Counted from the first letter of the stretch, positions 18,518-29,020 are shown. The stretch: 39,791 nt of DNA from Parendozoicomonas verongulae (GCF_009711465.1 NZ_SMME01000843.1:1-39791); one strand, 5' to 3'. Notes: a model not told the origin generated them from the sequence alone. Program-made: numbers and translations.

Positions 18518-19276
18518 ATGTATACCGATCCGCTGTTCTTTCTTGTCGCTGTGCCCGCTGTTCTTATTGGCGGCATGGCTAAGGGTGGATTGGGCAATAT
18601 ACTGGGAACCGCCTGTGTTCCATTGATGGCCTTAGTCCTTCCTCCCGTTCAGGCGGCTGCCATCCTCTTACCTCTGCTGCTTGTAATGGATTTGATTTCC
18701 CTGTGGAAATTCCGTGGCCAGGTGGATAGTCGTACCCTTTTTACCGTATTTCCTGGCTGTATTGCAGGCGTTGCTCTCGCAGCCTTACTTTTTGGGTATC
18801 TATCAGAGCAGTACATTCGCCTTATGATTGGGGTTGTATCCCTGAGCTTTTGTCTGATGCAGTGGCTCAAGAACAGTCAGCAGAATATCCGCAAAGCCAG
18901 CTATATCAGGGGCAGCTTTTGGGGTGCTATTGGCGGCTTTACCAGTTTTGGCATTCACGCCGGCGGTCCGCCAATCTCTATTTATACTCTTCCTCTTGGG
19001 TTGAACAGCCATAAGCTGATGGGAACCCAAGCCTGGATGTTTGCAGGCATGAATATGGCAAAGGTAGTTGTCTATGGATCATCAGGGCAGCTGGATACTC
19101 AAAACCTTTCCGCGTCCCTGATCCTGCTCCCCCTGACACCACTGGGAGTTATAGCCGGTTACAAGATTCTGAGTTGTGTTTCTGAAAAAGTGGTTTATCG
19201 TGTGAGTTACGGTTTTTTAGGATCTATTGGGTTTCTGTTGTTTCTGCAGGGGAGCGGCTTAATTCCTACAGTTTAG
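18518..19276 (+). CDS. TauE/SafE-family membrane permease
   Basis: A 252-residue inner-membrane protein with seven to eight hydrophobic helices in two repeated halves, typical of the TauE/SafE (formerly DUF81) sulfite/sulfonate exporter family. The first half has the glycine-rich IGGMAKGGLGNILG and the second GGFTSFGIHAGGPP, the paired family signatures. Members are proposed to export sulfite, sulfoacetate or other sulfur anions. The substrate here is not known. It starts 34 bp after cobQ on the same strand and may be the last gene of the MFS-cobQ transcript. Confidence 0.93.
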   Translation: MYTDPLFFLVAVPAVLIGGMAKGGLGNILGTACVPLMALVLPPVQAAAILLPLLLVMDLISLWKFRGQVDSRTLFTVFPGCIAGVALAALLFGYLSEQYIRLMIGVVSLSFCLMQWLKNSQQNIRKASYIRGSFWGAIGGFTSFGIHAGGPPISIYTLPLGLNSHKLMGTQAWMFAGMNMAKVVVYGSSGQLDTQNLSASLILLPLTPLGVIAGYKILSCVSEKVVYRVSYGFLGSIGFLLFLQGSGLIPTV

Positions 19277-19397
19277 TTTTCTGGCAGTGTCTGCAAAAAG
19301 TGGGGAACTGTTTGTATCAGGCGTTGTCGTTAAAAGAAAGATTCTTAACCGCTATGATTATAAATTAACGATACAAGAATAAAACGGCTCGCTGTTC

Positions 19398-19907
19398 ATG
19401 GTTATACGTCACAGAAAATTACTGTTACCTGCACTTCTTGCATCACTTTTAGTGTTGTCTGGCTGTGAGAAAACACCTCCTCCTGATTGTCCTTACACCA
19501 GTGACACTGATGCCGGAGCCAATGCAGGCTGCCTGATTACCCGGGGTGATGATGTTCTTATCATTACTATGCGGCTGACCGGCAAGCAGTCCATTCCCGG
19601 CGGCACAACTGATATTGGTGAGTCACCACGCTGCACCGCCCACCGTGAAACCTTTGAAGAAACTGGCGTTCAGGTGAATGTGCATGAGCTGCTGGATAAA
19701 TTCGACAACGGCTTTCATGTGTATCGCTGCACACCTGTTGATGAGAATCAGGTGCCAAGCCCGCAGGACTGGAAAGAAGTCAGTGATGTGGGGTGGCGCT
19801 CCTGGCTCTCTTTAAACAGTGATAACTGGCGCTTTCCAGAGCAATTTGAACGCACTCGCCGCATGATTCGCAAACAAATTACGGGAATAAGTAAACAGTT
19901 GGACTAA
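19398..19907 (+). CDS. Nudix hydrolase with a lipoprotein signal peptide
   Basis: A 169-residue protein. The N terminus MVIRHRKLLLPALLASLLVL ends in LSGC, a clear lipobox, so Cys23 should be lipidated and the enzyme anchored outside the cytoplasm. The mature part is one Nudix domain with an intact box: GTTDIGE-x7-RETFEETGV, giving the Mg-binding Glu pair. GWRSWLSL near the end fits the fold. Nudix enzymes cleave nucleoside diphosphates linked to another moiety and are nearly always cytosolic, so an envelope location is odd. Four extra Cys in the mature part (CPYTS, GCLIT, RCTA, YRCT) could form disulfides. Substrate unknown. It precedes the AhpD-like gene by about 60 bp. Confidence 0.85.
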   Translation: MVIRHRKLLLPALLASLLVLSGCEKTPPPDCPYTSDTDAGANAGCLITRGDDVLIITMRLTGKQSIPGGTTDIGESPRCTAHRETFEETGVQVNVHELLDKFDNGFHVYRCTPVDENQVPSPQDWKEVSDVGWRSWLSLNSDNWRFPEQFERTRRMIRKQITGISKQLD

Positions 19908-19965
19908 CCTGAGTTCGGCCTGTAGTGTGCGTTCAATCCGGCACAATATCTACAGGCCAAAAATC

Positions 19966-20520
19966 ATGAGAATCCCCCCTGCAGACCCGAAAAAACTTCC
20001 GTTCTGGCTGCGCTGGTTTTTCCACCAGCAGGAAAAGCGTTATGGCCAGCATTTACAGCCTGCTCTTGTGTGGTCCCGTAAACCCTCTTTATTTGTTTTG
20101 TTTGCCAGCTTCTGGGCGAGATTAAGCCGTAAGTCCTCCCCTCTTCCTCCTGCGTTAAGAGCAATGATTCAGGTTTACGTTGCCAAGCTTACGTGGTGCC
20201 ACTTTTGTGTAGACCTCAACAGTCTGACATTAGTAAATGAAACCGGCGGGCAGGAAAAACTGGACGCGTTAGATAACTGGGAGAACAGCACACTTCTCTC
20301 TGACAGCGAAAAAGCAGCACTAGCCTGGACAAAAGCCATGTCTGGCGCAAACTGCCAGATTTCCGAAAAAGTTCATTTAGAACTGAAGAGGCATTTTAAC
20401 GAACAGCAAATTATGGAGCTGACAGCACTTGTCGCGTTTCAGAATATGTCTGCTCGCTTCAACGCTGCTCTGGACATTCCCTCTCAGGGATTGTGTGAAG
20501 TACCGAAAAAGAAAAACTGA
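19966..20520 (+). CDS. AhpD-like / carboxymuconolactone decarboxylase family protein
   Basis: A 184-residue cytoplasmic protein with an AhpD-like all-helical core. The redox motif is WCHFCVDLNS, with Cys78 and Cys81 spaced C-x-x-C. Flanking helices LRAMIQVYVAKLT before and ALVAFQNMSARFNAALDI after fit the family. AhpD-type proteins act as thiol peroxidases or disulfide relays; others in the family decarboxylate gamma-carboxymuconolactone, but those usually lack the CxxC, so a redox role is more likely. I chose the ATG at 19966; an upstream GTG at 19927 is also open. It follows the Nudix lipoprotein gene and may share its transcript. Confidence 0.88.
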   Translation: MRIPPADPKKLPFWLRWFFHQQEKRYGQHLQPALVWSRKPSLFVLFASFWARLSRKSSPLPPALRAMIQVYVAKLTWCHFCVDLNSLTLVNETGGQEKLDALDNWENSTLLSDSEKAALAWTKAMSGANCQISEKVHLELKRHFNEQQIMELTALVAFQNMSARFNAALDIPSQGLCEVPKKKN

Positions 20521-20897
20521 CCCATACTAAAAAGCGCATTAGCCTCTCAGCAATGCGCTCCACACACAACACTTAAGTACTTATACCATTCTCAGACTTC
20601 ATTGAGGTGTTCCCCAACAACTCATGAAGTCAGTATTCCCATCACAACTCCTGCAGCTCATAATCTGAAATTTAAAGCACTGTCTGTTAGAGGTGCGTTA
20701 AATCTTGTGTATAAATTACACACAATACGTCTGATAACTTTCAGATTTCAGTAGCTTTTTCCCTCAAATTGTCGCAAATATGTACAACCATCCATGCCAA
20801 AGCCACCAATACACCTGCCGAAAGATGACCGCGCAGCTTCCCATGGAACCGGGCTACGCTATCTGATGGGAGATGAGCTGGAGTAAGTCATAATCGC
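20521..20897. other. Convergent spacer with two hairpins
   Basis: This is 377 bp between the AhpD-like gene and the convergent TldE-like gene. AGCGCATT (20533-20540) pairs with AATGCGCT (20552-20559); on the minus strand this stem is followed by TTTTTAG, so it may end minus-strand transcription. A second, larger stem lies at 20595-20631: GACTTCAT pairs with ATGAAGTC, with further pairing GAG/CTC and TGTT/AACA around a CCCC loop. It has no T-run. The rest shows no coding signal that I can support. Confidence 0.5.
20533..20559 (-). terminator. Possible terminator hairpin
   Basis: An 8-bp perfect stem with an 11-nt loop. On the minus strand it runs into TTTTTAG. It lies 340 bp past the TldE-like stop codon, which is far for its own terminator, so it could equally end read-through or work on the plus strand after the AhpD-like gene, where no T-run follows. 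Confidence 0.45.
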
Positions 20898-22244
20898 TCA
20901 GGCTGAGACGTGCATATTGCCAATCAAAGCTCCCGGTAAAATATGGGAGCCAGTGCCCCGCCGGCAAAATGCGAAGGAATCCACAATCGTATCCCGGTGA
21001 CGGGTCAGAGCTTCGAGGTGTTCTCCGAACAGGTTATAAAGGGAATCATCAAACCGTATTGCGCCTATAGGATGAGCCAGCTTGCCGTTTTTTACTTTAA
21101 AGCAAGTGTAACGGGTCATACCCGTCATGCGACCGCTGTGTTTATCAGACCAATTCACATACCAGAGATCACTGATATATAAGCCATCACCAATACGGCT
21201 GCAGATATCCTGCTCTTCAAGGCTACCCGGCATCATCACCAGATGATCGGGCGGATCAAATCTATCGAAGACAGCTTTGTCTTCTCCTCCGGTAAATAGG
21301 ATCTGGTATTTCTCTGCTGTTCGGGGGCCAATAATAAGAGATTGCCCTATACCTTCCTTTATAAGATTCAGACAGTCCGGGCGGACATAACCGTGTTGTT
21401 GAAAGCCCGGTACGTAACCATCCGCAGTTACCAGATCAAGAGAGAACTGCTGACTCAGAGCTCGCTTGCCCTCAAACAGCAGTGTGAGCCATGAGTCTTT
21501 TTCATAGTATCTGCGAGCACTGAAATCTGCCCGTACAAGAAGTGCATTGATTGCAGCCGGTGAGAGGTACACCCGGTAATCGCCGCGGGGTACATTTTTC
21601 GTACTTTGCCCCAGCAAAGACACGCGCTCTTTGACAGATTCCAGCCTTTGCCGGAAACATTCGGCATCCCATTTCCGACCGGATATCTGATCGTGAACCG
21701 CTCTACCCCCATGTTGATATACCAAGAAATCAAGGCAGAAGCTGTTATTTGCAAACCAGTGGTGATGACCACGTGAGCTGCCAAAAGCACGGTATACCCA
21801 ACCAACCATAAAAGTGCCTGCAAAACCGGTTCCGATAGAAGTATCCAGAATCTCCATGACAGCTTTGCGACCACAGTACCCGGCCCTGTTTCCATTGCAC
21901 AGGGTTGAGCATGGTGTGGTGGGATTAGGGTTGGTGCACCAAGTATAGTAAGGGTCATCAGATACGGTCGAGACGTTATCCCGCAAACTGCACATCATCA
22001 GGCTGAGCCGGTGCCTGTCATCACAGGGAATCATGGAGAGCGTTACAGTACCTGAGGCTCGCTTAAGCCCTTTGTGCAGTGTGATCTTCAGTGTGGTTTT
22101 ATCCACCTGACCACTTTGCCGTAATAAGCCTCTGCTTATAAAGCTGTAATCTGTCCTCTCACCTTCCAGCCATGCGCTCCAGTCCTCGTCGCAGGAGACT
22201 TTCCCATTCAGATAACGACATAGGGAAGAAAAGTACTCAATCAT
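20898..22244 (-). CDS. TldE/PmbA-like protein (TldD/PmbA superfamily)
   Basis: A 448-residue protein. The central part resembles the TldD/PmbA fold: GSSRGHHHWFANNSFCLDF and RKWDAECFRQRL (compare the family SG..WD pattern), then RGDYRVYLSPAAINALL. The C-terminal part matches the PmbA_TldD C-terminal domain well: GLYISDLWYVNWSDK, then SGRMTGMTRYTCF and IRFDDSLYNLF. In E. coli TldD and TldE (PmbA) together form a metalloprotease that matures microcin B17 and degrades CcdA; TldD carries the HExxxH zinc site. I see no HExxxH here, so this is TldE-like, and no TldD partner is in the window. It is divergent from a TetR gene across a dense palindrome array, its likely control region. The start at ATG 22244 is preferred over an upstream TTG or ATG. 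Confidence 0.8.
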   Translation of the reverse strand: MIEYFSSLCRYLNGKVSCDEDWSAWLEGERTDYSFISRGLLRQSGQVDKTTLKITLHKGLKRASGTVTLSMIPCDDRHRLSLMMCSLRDNVSTVSDDPYYTWCTNPNPTTPCSTLCNGNRAGYCGRKAVMEILDTSIGTGFAGTFMVGWVYRAFGSSRGHHHWFANNSFCLDFLVYQHGGRAVHDQISGRKWDAECFRQRLESVKERVSLLGQSTKNVPRGDYRVYLSPAAINALLVRADFSARRYYEKDSWLTLLFEGKRALSQQFSLDLVTADGYVPGFQQHGYVRPDCLNLIKEGIGQSLIIGPRTAEKYQILFTGGEDKAVFDRFDPPDHLVMMPGSLEEQDICSRIGDGLYISDLWYVNWSDKHSGRMTGMTRYTCFKVKNGKLAHPIGAIRFDDSLYNLFGEHLEALTRHRDTIVDSFAFCRRGTGSHILPGALIGNMHVSA

Positions 22245-22667
22245 GACGATTTCCAAGAACTTCAACGCTTGCGGGTAACAGAGCAAAACTCCCTGCCGTC
22301 ATCCACAACAAGGGCATCGTTCGGAAGCTCTCTTGTATGTGTTTGATCATAAGCTTCTGAACCTCAATCTTGCCGAATGAGCATAGCAGTTGGAGTAGAA
22401 ACACTGTTCACCATGCCTTGTGAACAGTGTTCACAATAAACACGGAGTGAACACTGTTTTCTCCACACTGTTCAGAGAACAATAAAACAGTGTTTTTTAT
22501 AAACAGCGTTTACTGAACACTGTTTAGTTGTTTTTAGGCTGATTTCTTGACGCCCCCGTTCCAGAGCCTCCAATATGAATTGAACGCTGTAAAATTCATG
22601 GGGTGAACACTGTTTTGTTTACAAGGGCAATATCTGCACAGTGTTCCCATTACAGGGCTAAACGGAT
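22245..22667. promoter_or_regulatory. Divergent control region of the TldE-like and TetR genes
   Basis: A 423-bp spacer packed with copies of one palindrome in its TetR-proximal 270 bp (listed as a repeat). A gap in the array at 22528-22579 holds a promoter-like TTGACG (22547-22552) and, 18 bp on, CAATAT (22571-22576), which would drive the TetR gene; the -10 matches consensus poorly. The stretch nearest the TldE-like start (22245-22390) has no palindromes. Confidence 0.55.
22397..22648. repeat. Array of about ten 15-bp palindromes, consensus GTGAACA(C/G)TGTTCAC
   Basis: Centres are at 22404, 22427, 22454, 22468, 22490, 22506, 22520, 22587, 22610 and 22641. The copy centred at 22427 is a perfect 7-1-7 palindrome; others have one to four substitutions, mostly at the edges. 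Seven copies fill 22397-22527 and three follow after a gap. Two neighbouring pairs are only 14 bp apart, so they abut or overlap. The size, symmetry and place beside a TetR gene suit operator sites for that regulator; this is inference. There are no spacers of constant length, so it is not CRISPR. Confidence 0.85.
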
Positions 22668-23282
22668 ATGGCCAGACGCAACGAACACAGCAAAGACGAG
22701 CTCCAGCGCCTCACACTGAAAGCTGTCAAAGATTTCCTCACTCTTTACCCGCCCCAGGAGATGAGCCTGCGCAAGATTGCCAAGCTCATTGGTTATGCAC
22801 CGGCCACAGTTATCAACAGCTTTGGCAGCTATGGCGAGCTCCTTCTTGCTGCCAATGGCGAAACCCTTGATGAGTTACACACCCTCTCAGCGGTTGCCAT
22901 TCGCAACGAAAACAATCCACAGCTTGCCCTGAGAAAACTCTCCCGGGTTTACCTTGCCTATGCACGAAAGTATCCATACCGGTGGCATCTGGCCTTTGAG
23001 CACCGGATACCGGATCAGAAAGTTCTGCCTGAGTGGCAAAAGGGTCGAATAGACAGGCTCTTCGCCCTTTTCACCGAACAACTCAGCCGAACCGGAGCAC
23101 GGAAGAACCTGCAGGATATCCACATCGCTTCACGGGTGGTTTGGGCGGGAGTGCATGGAATCTGTTTGCTGGCAGCAGGTGGCGGAGCTTTGCAGGAGAA
23201 GCATGCTACGGGCGAGCAGATGCTGGATATGTTTTTGAATAACTTTATGGGCAGCTATATGGCACAGAGAGCGTCAGTCTGA
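22668..23282 (+). CDS. TetR-family regulator with WHG-type C-terminal domain
   Basis: A 204-residue regulator. DNA-binding domain at residues about 10-60: ELQRLTLKAVKDFLTLYPP, then SLRKIAKLIGYAPATVINSF as helix-turn-helix and YGELLLAANGETLDEL. The C-terminal domain contains VVWAGVHGICLLAAGGG, the W-x-x-x-HG motif of TetR C-terminal 'WHG' domains, with an aromatic-rich helix RKYPYRWHLAFEHR that may line a ligand pocket. The ligand is unknown. The gene starts 20 bp after the last palindrome of the array, so autoregulation is likely, and the divergent TldE-like gene is the probable target. It ends about 110 bp before a bidirectional terminator. Confidence 0.93.
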   Translation: MARRNEHSKDELQRLTLKAVKDFLTLYPPQEMSLRKIAKLIGYAPATVINSFGSYGELLLAANGETLDELHTLSAVAIRNENNPQLALRKLSRVYLAYARKYPYRWHLAFEHRIPDQKVLPEWQKGRIDRLFALFTEQLSRTGARKNLQDIHIASRVVWAGVHGICLLAAGGGALQEKHATGEQMLDMFLNNFMGSYMAQRASV

Positions 23283-23393
23283 ATACAAGAGTCGGTTGGG
23301 TTAACAAAGTGCAACCCAGCAAGCGGGCAGCGAAACGGGACGATAGAATGCACTGTAAGTAAACGACAAAACACTAATACCCATAAAAACAAA

Positions 23394-23428
23394 AAACCCT
23401 CAAAGACCAATACCAGTATTGAGGGTTT
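23394..23428. terminator. Bidirectional rho-independent terminator
   Basis: AAACCCTCAA (23394-23403) pairs perfectly with TTGAGGGTTT (23419-23428) around a 15-nt loop. T-rich runs follow on both strands: TTTTATTTTTATT on the plus side and TTTTTTGTT on the minus side. It serves the TetR gene from the left and the atp operon from the right. Confidence 0.88.
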
Positions 23429-23514
23429 TATTTTTATTGTTTTTCAATCAGTTAAGGGTGATATTTCGATCAACTTTTAACTTTTGACCCAGTTTGGTCC
23501 ATGAGACAAAAGCG

Positions 23515-23955
23515 TTACTTACCTAATTTCTTGCGAATAGCCTGCAGAGTACGCAATTGGGCAGCAGCCTCAGCCAACTGGGTAGCCGCACGGGAGTAGT
23601 CAAACTCACCCTGCTGATTAGCCAGAGCCTGCTCAGCCTGCTTTTTAGCCTCTTCAGCAGCTGCTTCATTCATATCTGTAGCACGCAGAGCCGTATCAGC
23701 CAGAACTTTGATATTGTTCGGCTGAATCTCGAGGAAACCACCGGACAGATAGTAAATCTCTTCTTCCCCGCCTTCCAGAATAACCCGGATAGGGCCAGGG
23801 TTCAGACCAGTGATTAGAGGTGTGTGGCCCGGGGTGATGCCGAGGTCGCCCTCGGTACCAGTGGCCACAACCATCTCGACTGATCCGGAGAAGATCGCCT
23901 CTTCAGCACTTACGATATCACACTGGACATTGGTGCTCTTCGAAAGAGTAGACAT
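23515..23955 (-). CDS. atpC: F1 ATP synthase epsilon subunit
   Basis: A 146-residue central-stalk subunit. The N-terminal beta sandwich has [13 protein letters not shown] and [16 protein letters not shown] with [13 protein letters not shown]; the C-terminal helical hairpin is Ala/Gln-rich (about 92-144). Epsilon couples the c-ring to gamma and its C-terminal helices can inhibit ATP hydrolysis. Last gene of the atp operon, followed by a strong terminator. In many relatives glmU would come next; here the accessory block does. Confidence 0.97.
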   Translation of the reverse strand: MSTLSKSTNVQCDIVSAEEAIFSGSVEMVVATGTEGDLGITPGHTPLITGLNPGPIRVILEGGEEEIYYLSGGFLEIQPNNIKVLADTALRATDMNEAAAEEAKKQAEQALANQQGEFDYSRAATQLAEAAAQLRTLQAIRKKLGK

Positions 23956-23985
23956 TGCTAAATCCCTCCTTTATCCGTCTGGTTA

Positions 23986-25371
<1,386 letters not shown>

Positions 25372-25452
25372 TCACCTCTTATTTATGAAGGACTGCAGCT
25401 GCCCGGACTCCCCCCGCAGGCTGCAACCTTAACAATTCAATGGCCGCAGCGC

Positions 25453-26313
25453 CTAAACGGCCGCCGCGCCGCTTACGATCTCGGAAAGCTCTTGTGTGAT
25501 CGCAGCCTGACGCGCCTTGTTATACACAAGATTCAACTCATCAATCAGTCCGCCGGCGTTATCGGTTGCGCTCTTCATAGCAACCATCCGGGCCGCCTGT
25601 TCACAGGCACTGTTTTCAACCACAGACTGATAAACCTGGGATTCGATGTATCGCACCAGCAACTCATCAAGCAGCTGCCTGGCGTCTGGCTCGTAGAGGT
25701 AATCCCAGGGGTATTCCAGCGATTCGTCTTCATCTGCCTGCAAAGGCAGCAGCTGTTCACAGGTGGGCGTTTGAGCCATTGTGTTCACAAACCGGTTGAA
25801 ACACACCACCAAATGATCAATGCAACCGTCTTCGTAGGCATCCAGCATCACCTTCACGCTGCCGATCAGGTCTGCAATGCTGGGCTCGTCACCGATATGG
25901 TCGAGAGCAGCCACCACATTGCCGCCGTAGCTGCGGAAGAAGGAGGCGGCTTTGCTGCCAATTACGCACAGATCAATCTCCACGTCCTTCTCGTGGAAGC
26001 CCTGCATCTGCTGCACGGTTTTCTTGAACAGGTTAGTGTTCAAGCCACCACACAGACCACGGTCGGTGGATACCACGATAAAACCGACGCGCTTGATCTC
26101 CCGCTCTTCCATAAAGGAGTGGCGGTATTCAGGATTGGCGTGAGCCATGTGACCCACAACCTGACGAATACTGGTGGCGTAGGGGCGCGAACGCTCCATA
26201 CGCTGCTGTGCTTTCCGCATCTTGGACGCAGCGACCATCTCCATAGCGGAGGTGATCTTCTGTGTGTTTTGTATCGACGCTATCTGCGTCTTTATCTCTT
26301 TACCAACTGCCAT
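25453..26313 (-). CDS. atpG: F1 ATP synthase gamma subunit
   Basis: A 286-residue rotor subunit. Both terminal helices that form the coiled-coil shaft are recognisable: [19 protein letters not shown] at the N terminus and [20 protein letters not shown] at the C terminus. The central Rossmann-like part has [13 protein letters not shown]. It transmits c-ring rotation to the alpha3beta3 head. It lies between atpA and atpD in the normal order. Confidence 0.98.
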   Translation of the reverse strand: MAVGKEIKTQIASIQNTQKITSAMEMVAASKMRKAQQRMERSRPYATSIRQVVGHMAHANPEYRHSFMEEREIKRVGFIVVSTDRGLCGGLNTNLFKKTVQQMQGFHEKDVEIDLCVIGSKAASFFRSYGGNVVAALDHIGDEPSIADLIGSVKVMLDAYEDGCIDHLVVCFNRFVNTMAQTPTCEQLLPLQADEDESLEYPWDYLYEPDARQLLDELLVRYIESQVYQSVVENSACEQAARMVAMKSATDNAGGLIDELNLVYNKARQAAITQELSEIVSGAAAV

Positions 26314-26369
26314 AGCAATCCATCCTCATGTCTAGCTCGCTCACGGCTATTCGTTAAGCTCATGGCTGC

Positions 26370-27914
26370 TTACCATGTCTGGGTTGCTTTGAACTTTTCG
26401 AGAGCTTCCTTGATACCGCTTTCAATATCTTTACTGAAGTCACCCGCTTCGTTGATGGTGGCCATCAGCGTCGCGTGCTCGCTGTTCACGTAGCTCAGCA
26501 GGGCAGATTCAAAGTCGCCAATCTTGTTCAGTGCAACGTCTTCCAGATAACCTTTTTCAGCGGCGTAGATCACCACGCCCATCTCGGCCACAGACAGAGG
26601 CTGGTACTGCTTCTGCTTCATCAGCTCTGTTACACGCTGACCGTGTTCGAGCTGCTTACGGGTGGCTTCGTCAAGGTCGGATGCAAACTGGGCGAATGCC
26701 TGCAGTTCACGGTACTGGGCCAGCGCCAGACGGATACCACCGCCAAGCTTCTTGATGATCTTGGTTTGCGCTGCACCACCTACCCGGGAAACCGAGACAC
26801 CAGCATTCATCGCAGGGCGGATACCTGCGTTAAACAGATCGGTTTCCAGGAAGATCTGACCATCGGTTATGGAGATTACGTTGGTAGGTACGAACGCAGA
26901 TACGTCACCCGCCTGGGTTTCGATGATCGGCAGAGCGGTCAGAGAACCGGTTTTGCCTTTCACTTCACCGTCGGTGAACTTCTCAACGTAATCGGCGTTA
27001 ACACGGGCCGCACGCTCCAACAGACGGGAGTGGAGATAAAAAACATCACCAGGATAAGCTTCACGGCCGGGAGGACGCTTCAGCAACAGAGAGATCTGAC
27101 GATAGGCCCAGGCCTGCTTGGTCAGGTCATCGTATACGATCAGGGCATCTTCACCGCGATCACGGAAATACTCACCCATGGAGCAGCCACCAAACGGAGC
27201 AAGGAACTGCATCGCTGCGGGGTCGGCCGCGCCAGCGTTTACGACAATGGTGTGATCCATTGCGCCGTGCTCTTCCAGCTTACGCACCACGTTGGCGATA
27301 GAGGACTGCTTCTGCCCAACCGCAACATAGATACACTTAACGCCAGTGCCTTTCTGGTTGATGATGGCGTCGATGGCAACAGCGGACTTACCCGTTTGAC
27401 GGTCACCGATAATAAGCTCACGCTGACCACGACCAATAGGTACCATGGAGTCGATCGCCTTGTAACCGGTTTGCACAGGCTGATCGACAGACTGACGAGC
27501 GATTACGCCGGGAGCAACCTTCTCCACTGGAGAAGTCTGCTTGGCTTCGATAGGGCCTTTGCCGTCGATAGGATTACCCAGCGCGTCTACAACACGGCCG
27601 AGCAGTTCGTTACCAACTGGTACTTCAAGAATACGGCTAGTGCATCGGGCTTTCTGACCTTCCGCCAGAGCCTTGTACTCACCGAGAATTACGGCACCCA
27701 CTGAATCCTGTTCCAGGTTCAGAGCCATGCCGAAAACACCGCCGTCGAATTCGATCATCTCACCGTACATGACATCGGCGAGACCGTGGATTTTTACGAT
27801 ACCGTCAGAAACGCTGACGATCGTGCCCTCATTACGGGCTTCAGCGGAGACATCAAGACCTTCAATCCGGCTCTTGATTACGTCGCTGATTTCAGAAGGA
27901 TTCAGTTGCTGCAT
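26370..27914 (-). CDS. atpA: F1 ATP synthase alpha subunit
   Basis: A 514-residue non-catalytic nucleotide-binding subunit. Walker A is GDRQTGKS (about residue 170); [17 protein letters not shown] is Walker B, and the arginine-finger region [20 protein letters not shown] is present. The N terminus [19 protein letters not shown] matches the family and binds delta. The length is usual. Confidence 0.99.
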   Translation of the reverse strand: MQQLNPSEISDVIKSRIEGLDVSAEARNEGTIVSVSDGIVKIHGLADVMYGEMIEFDGGVFGMALNLEQDSVGAVILGEYKALAEGQKARCTSRILEVPVGNELLGRVVDALGNPIDGKGPIEAKQTSPVEKVAPGVIARQSVDQPVQTGYKAIDSMVPIGRGQRELIIGDRQTGKSAVAIDAIINQKGTGVKCIYVAVGQKQSSIANVVRKLEEHGAMDHTIVVNAGAADPAAMQFLAPFGGCSMGEYFRDRGEDALIVYDDLTKQAWAYRQISLLLKRPPGREAYPGDVFYLHSRLLERAARVNADYVEKFTDGEVKGKTGSLTALPIIETQAGDVSAFVPTNVISITDGQIFLETDLFNAGIRPAMNAGVSVSRVGGAAQTKIIKKLGGGIRLALAQYRELQAFAQFASDLDEATRKQLEHGQRVTELMKQKQYQPLSVAEMGVVIYAAEKGYLEDVALNKIGDFESALLSYVNSEHATLMATINEAGDFSKDIESGIKEALEKFKATQTW

Positions 27915-27956
27915 ACCAAACCTGCCAATATTAGGGTTCTGCTTTTTATTAGAAAG

Positions 27957-28490
27957 CTAAGAGAGCATTGCGTTGGCCAGTTTTGCCAGCCTTGTCTTGA
28001 CACTGCTGTCTATCACCAGATCACCAGCCCTGATAACAACACCACCTATCAGTTCCGGGTCAACGGTATTGCTCAACCTGACCTCAGAGCCCAGCCGCGT
28101 CCGTAACTTGTCAGCCAGCTTGTTCAGCTGTTCATGATCAAGGGGGAATGCGGAGAGAACTTCAGCGTCAACGCTTTGTTCTTGCTCTGCCTTGAATGCC
28201 TCAAATAATTCGGCAATTTGGGGCAGCAGGGTGATTCTCTTGTTGTCTGCCAGAGTGCGGACAAAGTTCTGCCCGTTGTTGTCCAGCGTGTCACCGCACA
28301 CATCAATAAAAGCGTCTGCTTTTTGTTGTGCTGTGAGTGATGGCGTCCCGAGTAGCGCGCTGACTTTCTTGTTCTGAACCACAGCTGCGCCGTTCTTCAG
28401 CATGCTCGACCAGTTGTCCAGAGACTTCTGTGCAAGAGCATACTGAAACGCAGCTTTGGCGTAAGGACGAGCGCAAGTGGTCAGTTCCAT
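27957..28490 (-). CDS. atpH: F1 ATP synthase delta subunit
   Basis: A 177-residue peripheral-stalk subunit that holds the F1 head to the b subunits. It starts MELTTCARPYAKAAFQYA, as in other gammaproteobacterial delta subunits, and ends with the family C-terminal signature ELIGGVVIRAGDLVIDSSV. ATG at 28490 with a strong GGAGGC upstream. It follows atpF by 13 bp. Confidence 0.98.
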   Translation of the reverse strand: MELTTCARPYAKAAFQYALAQKSLDNWSSMLKNGAAVVQNKKVSALLGTPSLTAQQKADAFIDVCGDTLDNNGQNFVRTLADNKRITLLPQIAELFEAFKAEQEQSVDAEVLSAFPLDHEQLNKLADKLRTRLGSEVRLSNTVDPELIGGVVIRAGDLVIDSSVKTRLAKLANAMLS

Positions 28491-28503
28491 GATTGCCTCC
28501 GCC

Positions 28504-28974
28504 TCAGAGCTCAGCTGCTAACTGGTCAACCAACTCGCTGTTGGCAGCTTCGTCGATCTGCTTACCGAGGATCTTACCGGCGCCGGCAACGGCGATAGTG
28601 GCAACCTGCGCACGCAGTTGTTCACGGGCCTGGTTCACTTCCTGTTCGATCTCAGCACGGGCAGCAACAATCAGACGCTCACCTTCCTTACGGGCATCGT
28701 CTTTCGCCTCTTCGGCGATAACGGATGCACGACGGTTAGCCTGATCTACAATCTCTTTTGCCTGCTCACGAGCTGCCTGCAGCTCTTCTTGCACTTTGTT
28801 CTGAGCAGCTTCCAGATCTGTAGACGCGCGATCTGCGGCCGCAAGGCCATCAGCTATCTTTTTCTGGCGCTCATTCAGTGCCCCGATCAGAGGGGGCCAG
28901 ACATACTTCATGCAGAACCACACGAAGAATGCGAACGCTATCGATTGACCTATGATGGTCGCATTGATGTTCAC
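28504..28974 (-). CDS. atpF: Fo ATP synthase b subunit
   Basis: A 156-residue peripheral-stalk subunit. A single N-terminal membrane helix (about 5-25, [20 protein letters not shown]) is followed by a long Ala/Glu/Gln-rich coiled coil (about 35-135) that dimerises and binds delta. Length and order are standard. Confidence 0.98.
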   Translation of the reverse strand: MNINATIIGQSIAFAFFVWFCMKYVWPPLIGALNERQKKIADGLAAADRASTDLEAAQNKVQEELQAAREQAKEIVDQANRRASVIAEEAKDDARKEGERLIVAARAEIEQEVNQAREQLRAQVATIAVAGAGKILGKQIDEAANSELVDQLAAEL

Positions 28975-29020
28975 ACCAATACCTCTCGCAGTCTCAGTTA
29001 ATGTAACCTTCTGCGTTCCT

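Noticed and set aside
22397..22648. CRISPR array
   Set aside because: Repeats are 15-bp palindromes with variable, sometimes zero, spacing and no constant-length spacers or cas genes.
26475..27704. 409-codon frame antisense to atpA
   Set aside because: Shadow of atpA; no motif and no independent signal.
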